DNA of 64,000 nt from Diadema setosum (Eukaryota; Echinodermata; Echinoidea; Diadematoida; Diadematidae), in assembly GCA_033980235.1 (NCBI GenBank), contig CM067067.1:38607985-38671984 (forward strand), in the 5' to 3' direction. This document shows positions 46,337-58,354 of the stretch, piece by piece; position 1 is the stretch's first letter, and every line of letters starts with the position of its first letter. The notes beneath the pieces are model-generated. The model had not been told where the DNA came from and ran no database searches. It saw nothing but the letters and a program-made list of their open reading frames with translations. Made by a program: the position numbers and the translations under genes.

Positions 46337-46752
46337 CTTAATCCGGTCAGGAACCAGTAAAATATACTTCGATGTCAGTGCTGATCAGCTTGAAACCGTG
46401 TAATCTCAAGAGTAAGCTCTCTCATTGGACAGCGCTTGCATTCAGCGCTTGCATTACGTCATTACGCTGCTACATAACGGTTTCATGCCACTTGTGGTTT
46501 CTTGGCACGCGTGTAGTTCGAGCGTTGAATGCAAGCACTGTCCAATCAGAGAGCTCTTATCGCGCCACTGTTGACTTTGTGTGGAGCGTACTTCCGGTTT
46601 AGGAGTGAATTTTACAGACATTTCAAAACGGAAAAACTAGTATAAATCATGCTTGCGTCTCCTTGACTCCAATATATGATGAGCATCTAAGTTTCCTCTC
46701 TACGAAAAAGCCAAAATCAGAAACAACAGTTTCTTAATCCGGTCAGGAACCA
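46337..46752. repeat. fold-back repeat flanked by 20-bp direct repeats
   Basis: CTTAATCCGGTCAGGAACCA occurs exactly at 46337-46356 and 46733-46752. Between them, the arms 46413-46449 (TAAGCTCTCTCATTGGACAG...) and 46519-46559 (...CTGTCCAATCAGAGAGCTCT) form an imperfect ~38-bp inverted repeat with a CCAAT-containing core. This could be a MITE nested in an older tandem repeat of unit ~396 bp. Confidence 0.7.
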
Positions 46753-49160
46753 AAAAAGAACTTTAGACGACAAAATCTTCCGTGAAAAGCAAGTAAAATT
46801 TACGCAAATTCAACTGATTATTTAGTCATGATAAGATCCGATGTTATACCCAAATTTAGTATCAAAATAAAGATCTAAGACTGGAGAACAATTTACCGCG
46901 ACTTGTAGCCATGGCAAATGTATGTACAAGTCGCTACACTGTGAAAACCATAGCCCTATCAAAGTCTCGCAAAATCTCGCAGGACGAGACACCTTTCGAA
47001 CGCAAAGATCGTCAACGAGAGTGCTGAATAAATCTTGCTGGATCGGCTCATTAGCATACGTGCTGCGGACTGACTGGATATTGTGGGTACAGACTCGTAA
47101 TCGGTTTTCACATCAGTACAATAATGATCAATAGAAACAATTACAAATCGGTAATGGAATCACTTACATAGTTTGTTATCAAGTTATCCTTTGAAAATGT
47201 TCAGATACGACGTTCGATGCACCGATGAATGATCCTTGACGCACAGATGAATGATTCCTCCGACGTAACTCCAAAGGCACAGGTTGCATTAATCCACAGT
47301 ATAAATCCGGGGTAAAATCCACGATAGATGTCCACGGTATATTGTTCACAGCGGAACGTGTAAAATCCAGACGTTATGACGACCACGTCCAGTTGATGCG
47401 TTGAATGATGATTCACTTTATAATGTCCAGCGAGGAATCCAGCCCGTCACAGCTTTGCCGTAACAATGTCCGTTGACATTAAAATATGGAGTCTATCTCC
47501 AACGTAGGCAAATTAATTCTCTGCAGGCAAAATGTCTCCCAGGCCTTATCTCCACAAACACAGTTTGTTTAGCAGGTCAGCAGGTAACACAGGACTGACT
47601 ATAACAAGTCGCTTCAGAGCCAGAAGTGACGTAACTCACGGAGCAGAGGTGTTGGGTACTCTGCCTACTGCAGAATTTCTCCAGCTTATATACTATCCAT
47701 TCACCCCTTTCTAGTACATTCTATAATTTTCTCCAACCTGGGGCCACATACCTGAACATACTAGCAAGTCCAAATTCTAGGAATCCTGGATGACTCACTG
47801 CCTAATATGTGCATAACATCATTGCCAAAATTAACTGCCAATCACATTGGGCTACAAGGGCAGTGCCTCACTCAGCCAGCACTTCCTAGAATTTTCTGGA
47901 ATGGGTTAAATCATTTTAGATTGAGTGAGCTATAATGTATTTCCTGTCACATGCATACATGTACTGTAGCTACATTGTATACCACGAAGAAAATTCTCCA
48001 CTGATCTGGTCAGCCTGTATGTACTATATCTATATCATATAGAATGTTCTCCATTATTCTGGTCCACCTGTGTACATACACATTAAAACAACCATGCATA
48101 CAGCCTTTATACATGTACATAACTATAAGTGTGTACATTTGTGACACAGTGTTTATCTAACATGGCAAATCATAGTTAGACCAATAACTGGGGCATTTTA
48201 TTCAATGCTTGGATAATCATTCATTGGCGTTAGTAAATTATGCATAATCATGATCCCTCGCGGTGCAGTTCGGAACTAGCAATTCTCAAAATTACATTGG
48301 CTAATTATCATTCTTATAATGCGATATATTGAAGTGTTTGAGGGCGGTTTAGCAAAGATCGCACTGCATTATGGGACCTACAACTGAACAAGCTTGATTC
48401 CATGTATAGGCTCCGTCATTTTCTCCTCTATACTTTGTAAGGTGAAAGTCATCAATAGTGCTGTAAACAAACCATTATGCTAATTGTCGTATAGAGCCAG
48501 TGGTACATTCAGGTGAATTTGTGTACGATATTTTGTCATTCATGCATTGTATAATTGTATCTTTTGTATGACATTTTCTTGGAAAATACAAAAATAAATC
48601 TAGATTGAAATCGAAATTTTAAATTCTACGATTGCATTGATCGTGCTCTTTTATGGGGCTGGAAAGAAATTGTGATTGCACTGAGAATTCTTAGATAATT
48701 TATATCGTCTTATTGCAGAAAATTAGCGTGAATTTTCACAAATTTGTGCTTTAATGGGGTATGGATTTGCGGCAAAGTCTATTCTTTAAAAAAAAAAATT
48801 GTCGTACGCTTTGTACACGTTATATTGGTGATTATACACGTGTTAGAAATCACTTGTTTGTGTTTACATCTTCTTTCTCCAAACCCATGCCTTCCTTGGT
48901 TGATTGCACTATAGACGGTGATGGAAGGTGAATCCACTCTAGTATCATACGAACAGCCGCTGAATGCAACATTTCAGAGAAATAATTATCAAAAGTGAGG
49001 AGCAATGAGGTGACGGAAAAACAACAAGAACAAATGATTCTTTTCTAACAAATGTTATTCCTTTTTGCCTCTGAAACAAGTCTTATTTCCTCGTTCGGTA
49101 TGATATCTGCGTTGCGCTGCCTCGGATATTACATCATATGACAGGTTATTAAAGATGTTA
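46753..49160. other. unclassified, moderately GC-rich stretch then AT-rich spacer
   Basis: 46980-47700 is GC-richer and repeat-like (AACGTCCAGT-type words), but no LTR pair, TIR or domain could be shown. From 47900 on it is AT-rich spacer. Confidence 0.4.
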
Positions 49161-49166
49161 AGTTAG

Positions 49167-49484
49167 GGACCTAACGATAAAAACATTAATACCATGCTTT
49201 CGGATCTTCTGGCTACAACAAAAATAATTCCACACAGGGATGATCAACTTAAGGCGGGTATTTCGACTCTACCATGGGACACTCTTTCTGTTGATGCATT
49301 GAGAGTCAAAAGATCGTAACTCCTTTCCCGTTACATTTCGCTCCAACTAAGCATTGACTCTATTCAGAACATGTGCCTCTTTAAGGTCAATTTCCCCCTT
49401 AAGATTCCCTACACGGCCGGCGCCTCTGAGGTTAGTGATTGCAATTTACCTGCTGGTATTTCGGCTTGTAGAGACTGGAGCACG
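49167..49484 (+). pseudogene. long coding-like frame with one in-frame stop
   Basis: After a TAG at 49164 one frame stays open for 50 codons (MLSDLLATTKIIPHRDDQLK, then GISTLPWDTLSVDALRVKRS). It meets a single TAA at 49317 and stays open for another 55 codons (NMCLFKVNFPLKIPYTAGAS, then VSDCNLPAGISACRDWS). A second frame then continues in coding style (ARNWTSNYIWKRLVVEKSNL) to a stop at 49596. One stop and one shift in ~145 codons of balanced composition suggest a decayed coding sequence or spliced exons. No family recognised. Confidence 0.3.
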
Positions 49485-49612
49485 TAATTGGACCTCTAAT
49501 TACATCTGGAAACGGCTCGTGGTCGAGAAATCAAACTTGTTGCCGTTTGGACAGCACTCTGCGACGCAAAGTCATCTAACGAGGGAAATTCCATAGGCGA
49601 CACTCAGCCTAC

Positions 49613-49831
49613 TGACCAATACAATGGTGGACCTTGAGAATTGCATTTGGTGCAGGAAATGAGCGCGAACAAGTGAGTCGTTCGGCCATTTGTTTTAAAT
49701 ATGTTAACGACCTCTGGCGACGGTGTCTTGAGAAAAGCAATAATATGACATGCACCATCATGTCCAGTTGACCGCAATTGGTCATCATCAAACTGGATAA
49801 ACGGTGACATTGACATTGATAAAGAAAAGAC
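49613..49831 (-). CDS. candidate 73-codon exon, unrecognised protein
   Basis: On the minus strand an acceptor (TTCCCTGCTCTATAG) opens a phase-0 frame VFSLSMSMSPFIQFDDDQLR. It continues with STGHDGACHIIAFLKTPSPE and ends QGPPLYWS at a donor, TCA|GTAGGC, also phase 0. Codons show a clear purine-N-pyrimidine bias. The frame could also be read as a free-standing 70-residue ORF from ATG 49816 to a stop at 49604. Family unknown. Confidence 0.35.
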
Positions 49832-50350
49832 CTATAGAGCAGGGAAGATTTTCATCTGACGTTCTTTCTTTACGGCCTAATCAGCGAGCGAAGCAAATTT
49901 GTTTTCATCTTTTAAACATTAGTCTTTCGGCTATGTAGAACATTGTATTGAGTAGCTTTGTTGATATGTCCCATCAATGAAGAGTGACAACAGTCAAGCT
50001 CTCCAAAGATGAAGCGATGATGAAAGACCAACCTCGTTTCATGAATGAGCAATGGAAATAAATTCTGTTTCATTAGAGGAACGGTGGTTGCTTTCTTCTT
50101 TGTTTCTACGTCGTTTCATTTCGTTGGGACTTTGATCTATAGGCCTATACTCTTTTTGTATTTCCTATAGTGTTTAATTTTGTTCGTGTTGATTTCTGAC
50201 TGGGGCATCAACTGAACTCGCCAGTTTCTCCCACGTGAGTTTTCTCTGAAACAAAGACGGCTTGAAGTGATGAAAAATAAAGAAAAAAAAACCTGAATGA
50301 GATGGGGGTAAAAGAGGGAAAAGACCCTGGTGCAATAAGCCTGAGTGCAG

Positions 50351-50536
50351 GCCGGAGGGCGTGTTGCCAATCTTATAACTGTCCGACCTGAACTCGGAAT
50401 ACACCTCACACTTGTTTCTCCATCTTGTTTTTTGTTAATTGTTCGCTGGATTGAGTGCTTAGCGGACGATGCCGTTTCAGAAATTTCCCAGTGGATACCC
50501 GCTCTTTGGCATCTACCAGTCAGCGATGAAACCTGA
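50351..50536 (+). CDS. candidate terminal exon with adjacent poly(A) signal
   Basis: After an acceptor-like GAGTGCAG at 50350 the frame AGGRVANLITVRPELGIHLT runs through CLADDAVSEISQWIPALWHL to PVSDET and TGA at 50534. AATAAA lies at 50543-50548, unusually close to the stop. Codon pattern favours the plus strand, but the minus strand is also open here (50137-50571), so this remains weak. Family unknown. Confidence 0.3.
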   Translation, partial: AGGRVANLITVRPELGIHLTLVSPSCFLLIVRWIECLADDAVSEISQWIPALWHLPVSDET

Positions 50537-51343
50537 CTATCTAATAAAGTAACAACAACAACAACAACCAAGTAGGGACAAATATAACATGAAGAACGCC
50601 CCCAAATGTCTTGTCGGCAACTGGGATCTCCGTGTGTTTACTCTCCTTATCGGATGAGTACAACTACAACAAATACTGGTTAGGGGGGCTTATGAGCGAT
50701 TCGACTCGGCACGAAAGTGATGAGAGCGTTAGATTTGGTAGCAAAGAATGGGAATTTACCGGTAATGTCACTATCTTTTAAAGAGCGGTTTCTCTGATTG
50801 ATGGCGGGCAATAGGCTATATCCAAGATTACGCTCGGAGAATGCCCCGGGCTTCGTCGTGGTTTCCGATCGCCACGTAACCTTATGGAGATGACTGAAAC
50901 GGGTGAGGGGAAAAATGCAAGTAAGGAAAAGCATAATATGCAATCAGCCCAATCAGTTGAATAGAACACGGTCTATTTCTTACGAAAGCTAATAGAGTAG
51001 CTATATGAAATGCATTGTCTTTTGAAACAAAGCAGCTTTGAATGATAGATTCGCGTATATCATGAATGGGATTAAAGCCTTCGGCTCTTCTGTTCACTTA
51101 TCCAGTAATTATTACATTACATTTACAGGTGTCGGCATTCAGTCATGTCCAGTCGGGAAAAGGAATGACTTAATTTGAATGACAACTTCTTGAAAAGTCA
51201 TCTCCTGCTTTTCTGATCCCTTGAACTCTCCAAAGTATTTCAGCTCTTAAATAAGTGCTACTTCCCAGCGCTAGGTTTATTTGGAATCTTGACACGAAAG
51301 ACAACTGTTGATTGTATTTAAAAAAGAAAGCAAAAGCAAATAA

Positions 51344-51523
51344 AGAGCATCAAAATTGAGAATCTGTGATAGCTGGGATTGCCTACTCGGTGGAATCTGT
51401 CGCGCATACAATGCAACCGTCAGGATCAACAAGCGTATACCAGTAGACAATGACTGTATGTCAATTGTTGGAAAATTGCACGTGCCAATCTGTTGCCCAC
51501 TTGGAAACAAAATAAACATTGAG
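51344..51523 (+). CDS. candidate Cys-rich exon
   Basis: The frame reads RICDSWDCLLGGICRAYNAT, RINKRIPVDNDCMSIVGKLH and VPICCPLGNKINIE, then a consensus donor GAG|GTGAGC. Six cysteines in ~50 residues and a possible N-glycosylation site (NAT) fit an extracellular protein, which would suit a gene starting with the signal-peptide exon at 20933. The weak point is the purine-rich upstream side: no good acceptor is visible. Confidence 0.3.
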
Positions 51524-52285
51524 GTGAGCGTGAACGTGGGACGTGAAAGTTGAAGCATCTTTTGTCTTGCTCTGTTCTCTCTTTGGCCAGGCGAAAGGGG
51601 AGAGGGGAGAGAAAAAATACATTTATATCTTAGGTAGATGTGAAGTTTTAGCCCAAATATCATCTACTATGGCACAGGACAATGATTCTTGTGATACGGC
51701 TTATAACGATGTATTTCTTTGTCAAGACGATTGTCCGTGGGATTAGTTGTCATGTAACGATAAAATTTTAAATCTCCTATGGAGGTAGCCATGTTCCAGT
51801 TCGTAGAAAATCCGTGAAGGAATTAGTGCTGATCACTGAAACAGCATGCAGAATTTTTGTGGTCTTTCGATTTCACTGGGGCCCAACTGACCTTACTCTC
51901 TATACGTTGGATCGAGACACCAGTAAGATATGACTTTTGTTCCGCACGGCAGCATCCTGTATCAGTTTTGTTTAATGCTGTCACTTGCGATATAGTTTTC
52001 TTTCTGAGATACTTACTTCTTTCTTATTATTTGTAACATTCTGACTTCTTGCATAATATATCTTGTATTTATAAAAATGCTTTGTTGAAATTGTGATCTG
52101 TGTTGTTTCAAATCTGTTTACGGATATGCGGAAGGTTAGTGTTGCTGAGGCAATTAACGTATATCTTATCACAAAAAGGTGAAATGATGGCAATGAAATA
52201 ATGCGTGCTCAAAAGCACTATTTATTCCTTTCCTAAAAATAGAGTCGCTAAGTAGATTTGTATTATTCATAAGTAAAAGGCGGGT

Positions 52286-52669
52286 CAAGGGATGGTATAG
52301 TATTGGTGGAGTCGAGGATTGGGCTATTATTTTTAGCGAGATACCGAGAAACCACTTATGAAATGATACAGAGCATGCCATTCTAAGAGGAATTCAAAGT
52401 TTAATAGATGAAAATTGGTTTGGAATGGCTGAGACATTCAAAAACAAAGTAATACAACGCAATCCTGAAAGTTGGGTCCAACCATTTATTAGGATTGCTC
52501 TGTTTTGGATATGCCAGCCATTTCAAAACCAATTTCCATCAAATGAACGTTGAATCCCTCTTGAAATTTCATGCTTTTTCATACTTCGTAAGAGTTTTCT
52601 CATTATCTTATCCAAAAATGTTAGAAACCTGAAGCTAGATCTAAACCAAAACTATACAATCCCTTTAAT
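52286..52669. mobile_element. TTAA-type palindromic MITE, copy 2
   Basis: AAGGGATGGTATAGTATTGG at the left and CCAAAACTATACAATCCCTT at the right are the same arms as copy 1 (2370-2749), and the interiors align (GATGAAAATTGGTTTGGAAT). The left TTAA is degraded to GTCA while the right TTAA is intact. Confidence 0.75.
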
Positions 52670-53235
52670 CCGACGAGGAATTACAATTTATGGAACACGA
52701 CGGGTAGAATAAAAGCGACGAAGCTAGCTAGAGACGAGAAACAAACGAAACAATTCTGACTGTGTGCAGACGAGTGAAGGTGAAAAAAAAATCCAATTTA
52801 ACTCAAAATAGCAACTCACTTGTTGAGGCGATCTTGGCCATTTCTTTCAAATCTACCTAACACTAACGTTATTTCAGCTCTACACTGACACACGCTCTGT
52901 ATTAGCTGTAAGACCTTCCGGGTATAACATTTCTGCTATAATATTGCTGGAATCGCTCGCAAACATATAAAGGGGAAACTTAAATGAAATATAGTGAAAA
53001 AAAATGAATAGTAATAGATCATACAAAGTTTCAGTCATGGGTCGTATGAGTGCCAGAAATTAGGATAAGTTTAGCATTAGTAACTAACCTATGGCATTAG
53101 CAATCTATGAATGACTTAAATAACTTGTGAACACTCATAACACACACTTTGGAATAATTGAAAGTGTGGTTCAGGTCTTGTCTAAATGATAGAATCCAAA
53201 GGTTGAGGTTGAGTCTATTATGTCCAAGGAGTCTC

Positions 53236-53420
53236 TGAAGTTCTCAGAGGCATGCTGCCTCGAAATTATGGGGTAATGTCCCTGTGTTTGCAAGGCAAGC
53301 AGCTACAGTTAACGTGTTTACGACCAGATTAAAAACTCATCTTTGAAAAATGCTACTTAGGTTTCAATTATGTATGTCATGACTACTACTTTGTAATGCG
53401 CAGTTTATATACATGGTGAG
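53236..53420 (+). pseudogene. decayed L2/CR1-type LINE 3' end
   Basis: One frame reads RHAASKLWGNVPVFARQAAT then VNVFTTRLKTHL and stop. This matches the conserved C-terminal AA-LWN-P...FK-LKTHLF block of L2/CR1-clade proteins. The sequence after it (GTAATGCGCAGTTTATATAC) is a diverged LINE tail. Only about 35 codons are recognisable, so the copy is old and 5'-truncated. Confidence 0.6.
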
Positions 53421-56390
53421 TAAAAAAAAATGCGCTCAGAAAATGGTCATTTATTTAAAAAAATCAGCCATGAAGGAACGATTGTCATACATGGTTTGAA
53501 AGAATGTTTTGTCTCATATCATTTGGCATTGCTTGCGAGGGTGCAAAAATCGACTTGCCACAGCATAGATGTGTGTGTGAGTGTGTGTTTGTGTGTGCGC
53601 ACGCACGACTTAACTTCTTAAAAAAAAAAAAACCCAGCGCATTTCAGTTGATAGGGTTCTACACTCAATTTGCTCTCTCACTCTAATAATATTGGCGCAA
53701 GATTATTTTTGCACCCTCGGAAACAATGCTTCCTGTTTATCTAAGCGTCAAAACAGTTTTTAAATCATGTATGATGATTTTTTTTTTTTTGCCCATTAGA
53801 ATAAATTGCAATTTTCTAAGTGTAAACTTTTTTTGACCCACCCTGTTGAGTACTCATATTAGCAGCTCATAATAAATGTCCTTTATTATTAATATCATGA
53901 ACATGAGGTTCATCTGGCACCTCGAAAAGGCGTTGATAGCTACTTCACGTAACTATGACGTCAAATGTTGTAACAGGCTCGTTCCAGATTCTATGATAGA
54001 TCGTTTTTGGCATGATTCTTCGTACTTATTGCACATCGAGGTGGCTATTAGATTCACATCCTTAAAGATGGCGAACTCTGATTATCTTGATATTTACTAT
54101 CATGGCTGATGAAGTGCTACCCTAATCATGCTACGGTGATATGCCGTAATGACTACATCTAGACAATCGAAACAACGATTCGAAAAGAAAAGAAAAACTT
54201 TTAAAAGGCAATTCTGTATGACTACGTTTGATAAAATTAGCGCTTTGAAGGTGATGAAGAATATAAAGAAGTGAAACAGAGGTTCAACGAAGAGGAAGAC
54301 AAAAATCAGTTGTAGTAAAAATTGAGCAGGAAAACTGAATAATCAATTTTGATAATTTTGAACAGATTGCTCACACAACTTGTAAAACACAAAAGAATTG
54401 TCCTTACTGTAGTTTTTGATGTGAGCAACTTGAGCTGCAAATGATAATGCTGGTGTTTGCTGTAAATGAAATATTTTCCTGAAACATTTCAAAGATCTAA
54501 CTATCGAATAGAGAGAGAGTTTGTAGATCAGGAAACTTCTAGGAGTATAGTCTTGTCAAATTAGGGGCACTTGTTTAACACCGTTCGTTCAGAAAATAGA
54601 TGTCGAATTTTTTAATGAGTGAAAGAGTTTACAAAATTTACGAATGAATCGTTTGAGTTGTACACAGGCTTTCATTATACAGATCCTGAGGTATAAACCA
54701 AACTCGATTTGAAGAGTTTCATTGCAAAATGAGCTAAGCGCCAGTTTTAAACACTTCAAAGTTCAGTAAGTCTATCTTCAGATAGAGCACAATCAAACCT
54801 TTCCGGTAATATCTCACTTGTAACATAACAAGGAATATTCTAGAAGTTATTATTAAAAGTATCATGTATATTCTCATTATTTTCTTTGTGTTTTTTAGCA
54901 GCTTTAATCACAAATATCTCAACTTAACAAGAATGGATTTTGCTCGTTTTGCGGTAAAGCTCTTCTTTTTCTTTCCCGTTGTTACAGACCGGGGGTGACA
55001 TGCATAATTATGAAATCTGCCAGCGAGCTTTCTTCAAAATAAATCATTGATCAGCTGACTCCAAAGTGAAGCAAAATTTGGTTTGTCTCCTTAACAGTTT
55101 CGCTTGAAAGACCTTCGTCATTCTATTCTCTGCGACAAAGAAATGTATCTAATTAATGCCTAGGCATCTCTGATGACGTTATAATGTAGTGAGTTGGCAG
55201 GGTCTTTTAGCGCTTCGATATTTGATAGAATACTTATACCGCATTAGTTATTTTGTGGGTTTTTTTTTAACAAGTTTTGCGCCATTGCGTGGAATCCTTA
55301 AATACAAGGTATGTGAATCACGATGAGCTAGTTTCTTTGAAATAGCATCGAAAGAAAACGTGGAGATAAAAAGGGAACGACAATTACAAAACCCATGGTT
55401 AGGGATGGGAAAAAAGAAAGAAATCTATAATTATATTGATACATGTGGAATTTGAATCATCGACTATCGTTATGCGTTAAAAAGCTTTTATCTTTAACAC
55501 AGAAATAGATCACCGACTGCCACCCACGTATTGCTAGAGGCCGTCGCAAGGTAATTACGCATGATATCCTCTTAGGTTTCACAGAATTTGAAAAAAAAGA
55601 AGGAAAGTACATTTGTATTCTGTTATAGTGTGGGCGGAATAGAATGACCTCAAAGATTGGGATACCCATCAGACCCCTGCGGACCCACCCTTTGCTATTC
55701 AAGTCAACGTTTGAATATAACTCCTAGTATTGAGAGATTTACCGAGATTAAGAAAAGCGCAATACCTTAAATATTTTTGAAATCTGAATACTTTATTATG
55801 AAAAAAAAATCTAATCGTAGTTGTAATACTCATTAAAATCATCTGCTATAATTGCAATTGTAAATATCTATGACAAGCGTTGTGACATTTTTAGATTTTA
55901 GATTTTTTTTCTGGTTTCTATATATTGCTACTGCCATCTTAGATATTTTCCCCTCCCAAACGTCTATCTAAAGTTGAAATTTTTGATTTATGTAGAAAGC
56001 TGCAACGTTATTTCTTGACACTGCCAACTTATAGAAGAATTCGTTGATATATTAAAGTAAAAAGTAAATGAGAAAAATGGACAAACCGCAGTCCAGTCTA
56101 ACAATCATAATATCACAAATATACAAAGTTGTATTTACCTTTATGATGCGATGGAATTCGATTTGGGGGCTTTTTGCGCCATCTAGGAAAGAATATGAAA
56201 TATCGGCTAAAGATACACACTGAAGTGTGATAATCGTATTCAGATATCCAGTTCAATGTATTCACATAGTAATTCCCCTGTTAAAGGTGCAATAGAAAGA
56301 AGAGTTGTCCCGAGTTAGGTATTCGCACAGGGCAAACTGGGATAATCGTCCCATAAATTTCTGGGTTAAGCTAAGTCCTACTATAATAAA
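53421..56390. other. no gene seen; AT-rich spacer
   Basis: A/T runs only. Frames such as 55457-55702 (minus) have no domains. Confidence 0.5.
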
Positions 56391-56470
56391 GAACCTAAAG
56401 GTATTGTTTACCACTGGGAGTGGCGACTTAAAAAATGTTCGAGTTATCACGTTTGTTGCATATGTGTAGG
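56391..56470. repeat. fragment of the 85-bp TTAA-type MITE family
   Basis: AAAGGTATTGTTTACCACTG and GTTCGAGTTATCACGTTTG parallel the element at 36164-36248. The right end is lost or diverged. Confidence 0.4.
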
Positions 56471-56632
56471 CCAGGGTATCACAAAATATCTGACCATACA
56501 AAAATTTAGTAATAAAGCGTGAAATATAAGGAGATATCACTATTTTTCTCAATAACCCAAAACTGTAGATAGTATAATATTCTAGAAACAATCTTCAAAT
56601 TCATGAAATTCTTCCGTGGAGATGCTTTCATT

Positions 56633-56713
56633 GCAACTGATTGACAAATTGCCCTGCATCGACGTAAATAGACGTCGTTTACGTCGATGCAGGGCAATTT
56701 GACAATCAGTTGC
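56633..56713. repeat. 36-bp-stem hairpin (one mismatch)
   Basis: Arm 56633-56668 (GCAACTGATTGACAAATTGC + 16 more) pairs with 56678-56713 at 35 of 36 positions. The 9-base loop is TAGACGTCG. Length and precision are those of a microRNA-like precursor or a very recent inverted duplication. Confidence 0.9.
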
Positions 56714-56891
56714 AAAGAAACAATCTTATTTAACTATTACTCACGTTTTGTATATTTAACAATACTTAACATTCAGTACTGATGAACATTTTATCATTGG
56801 TTATTTCCTTCCCTAACTCACATTTTAGATTTATTTTGAAGCACTAAAGTTGGGTTTTTGTTTCATCTGCAAATGGTTACTAGTAATGCCC

Positions 56892-57320
56892 TTAAAGGTA
56901 CTAGCCCACATTTGCAAACCCACGAAAATCAAAACTCAATAAAACAGGTCCAATATGACTTCAAGTACAAGTTATAACAGTAACATACCTCACCTGTCGC
57001 TCTTTGTCTATACCATTCGATAAAAGAGAGAAAATCATCGTTTTAAAATCAATTTTCAAACCGGGTCAACCCGACCCAAAATCGAATTACGAGCGCGGAA
57101 TATAGCTACGTACATTGTACATGTAACACGTACGTGGACCGGAGCTAGCGAGCGTTATACGCATGCATACGGATTACGGTGCATTTTCATTTATTTTTAT
57201 GAAAGTAATGGACTAATTGGAACGAAATTTTGCACAGGTGTTACTGCAATCATACCCAAACTCCATGCTAGCTATGAGACCAATTGCTGCAGGTTTAGAA
57301 ATGTGGGCTAATACCTTTAA
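56892..57320. mobile_element. TTAA-flanked MITE, 429 bp
   Basis: The left end TTAAAGGTACTAGCCCACAT pairs with the inverse of the right end, ATGTGGGCTAATACCTTTAA, extending to AAACC/GGTTT. TTAA is present on both sides. The GC-rich middle holds CpG words (GTACGTGGACCGGAGC). No coding capacity. Confidence 0.8.
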
Positions 57321-58213
57321 CATAATATGATAATTGCTTGGACACTCATACTAATTGGGAGGTCAACGTAGTTATAAAGGTCGCGAAACTTACTTATAAA
57401 TGGGAGTTGGAGATCCTTGAAACTGAATAGGTGTTAGAAATGGTTTACTTAATTGATACAGTAAATTTTCAAGAGGTCCCCTCCTCCTCTCCTCCCATTC
57501 CCCTCCTCCCATTCCAAACTTACCCAACCTCCTCTTCTGTTCTTCTATTTCTTACTCTATCCCCTCGTCCTCTTTTGGGTAGCCATGAGTAACCTATTTC
57601 GCTAACCATAGTGACCTCACGAAAGATAAATGAATGAATGTATGAATGAATAAACTCAACGGAGAAAAAAAAAACACCCTCACGAGGATGTTATAATTAT
57701 TCTAATTATCTCAATACCTCCTTTGGTTTTGAAAGTGCATCTCAACATTCCAACTGCTACGATTATTATTGCGTAACATTTTACTGATGGCGGAGGAGAA
57801 ATTTCTTTACATTCCACCTAGTGTATAAATTGATGTCTCTTCATTTCATCAGATGGAAAAGCGTTAGTTTGATACGGCCGTAAAATAACAAAATTGTATA
57901 CCTGAACATTGTATTGGTGTGGAAAATATTCCTCGTCACTGCAGCTGATGCTTTAATTGTCAACACTGAATTGCAAATATTATATCTCAACATTTGATTA
58001 CAATTTTGACAGACATCTTAAGAATCACAGTCTGTGCTTCTGTGGCGACAAGAAAAAGATTGTATTCAATTTCTCTCGTTCAAACCAAAGGGTAGTTTGT
58101 GCTTAATTTTGTTTTGACTTGACTTGACTTGAATTTTGACTAGACATAAGCTGGAAAGATTGCAGAAGGTTTTCGTTATCAAAGGAAGGAACTTGTTTGC
58201 TAATTAACATCTC
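57321..58213. other. no gene seen; spacer
   Basis: An (AATG)n-like run at 57622-57655 and a (CTTGA)n run near 58110, both possible old retroposon tails. Confidence 0.5.
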
Positions 58214-58354
58214 CAGCGGTGGGTGAGGGCGCACCGGACGGCTGCCCCCTTTATTTTTTGATAGCATGGTTAGAATAAAAGAAAAAAAAATGTCCCTTTA
58301 TTTCATTTTATTTTGCACTCCACCCCCTTTCCTGGAATTCCTGGATCCGCCCCT
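58214..58354. mobile_element. hAT-like MITE, copy 2
   Basis: The right end CCTGGATCCGCCCCTG is intact. The left end CAGCGGTGGGTGAGGGCGCA is diverged. The CCCCCTTTATTTTTT middle matches copy 1. ATCTC on both sides may be the remains of a target duplication. Confidence 0.6.

Noticed and set aside
45868..47467. solo LTR (TGTTACGACC...CGTAACA)
   Set aside because: Ends look LTR-like, but there is no 5-bp target duplication, no second LTR, and no polyadenylation signal in a sensible place.
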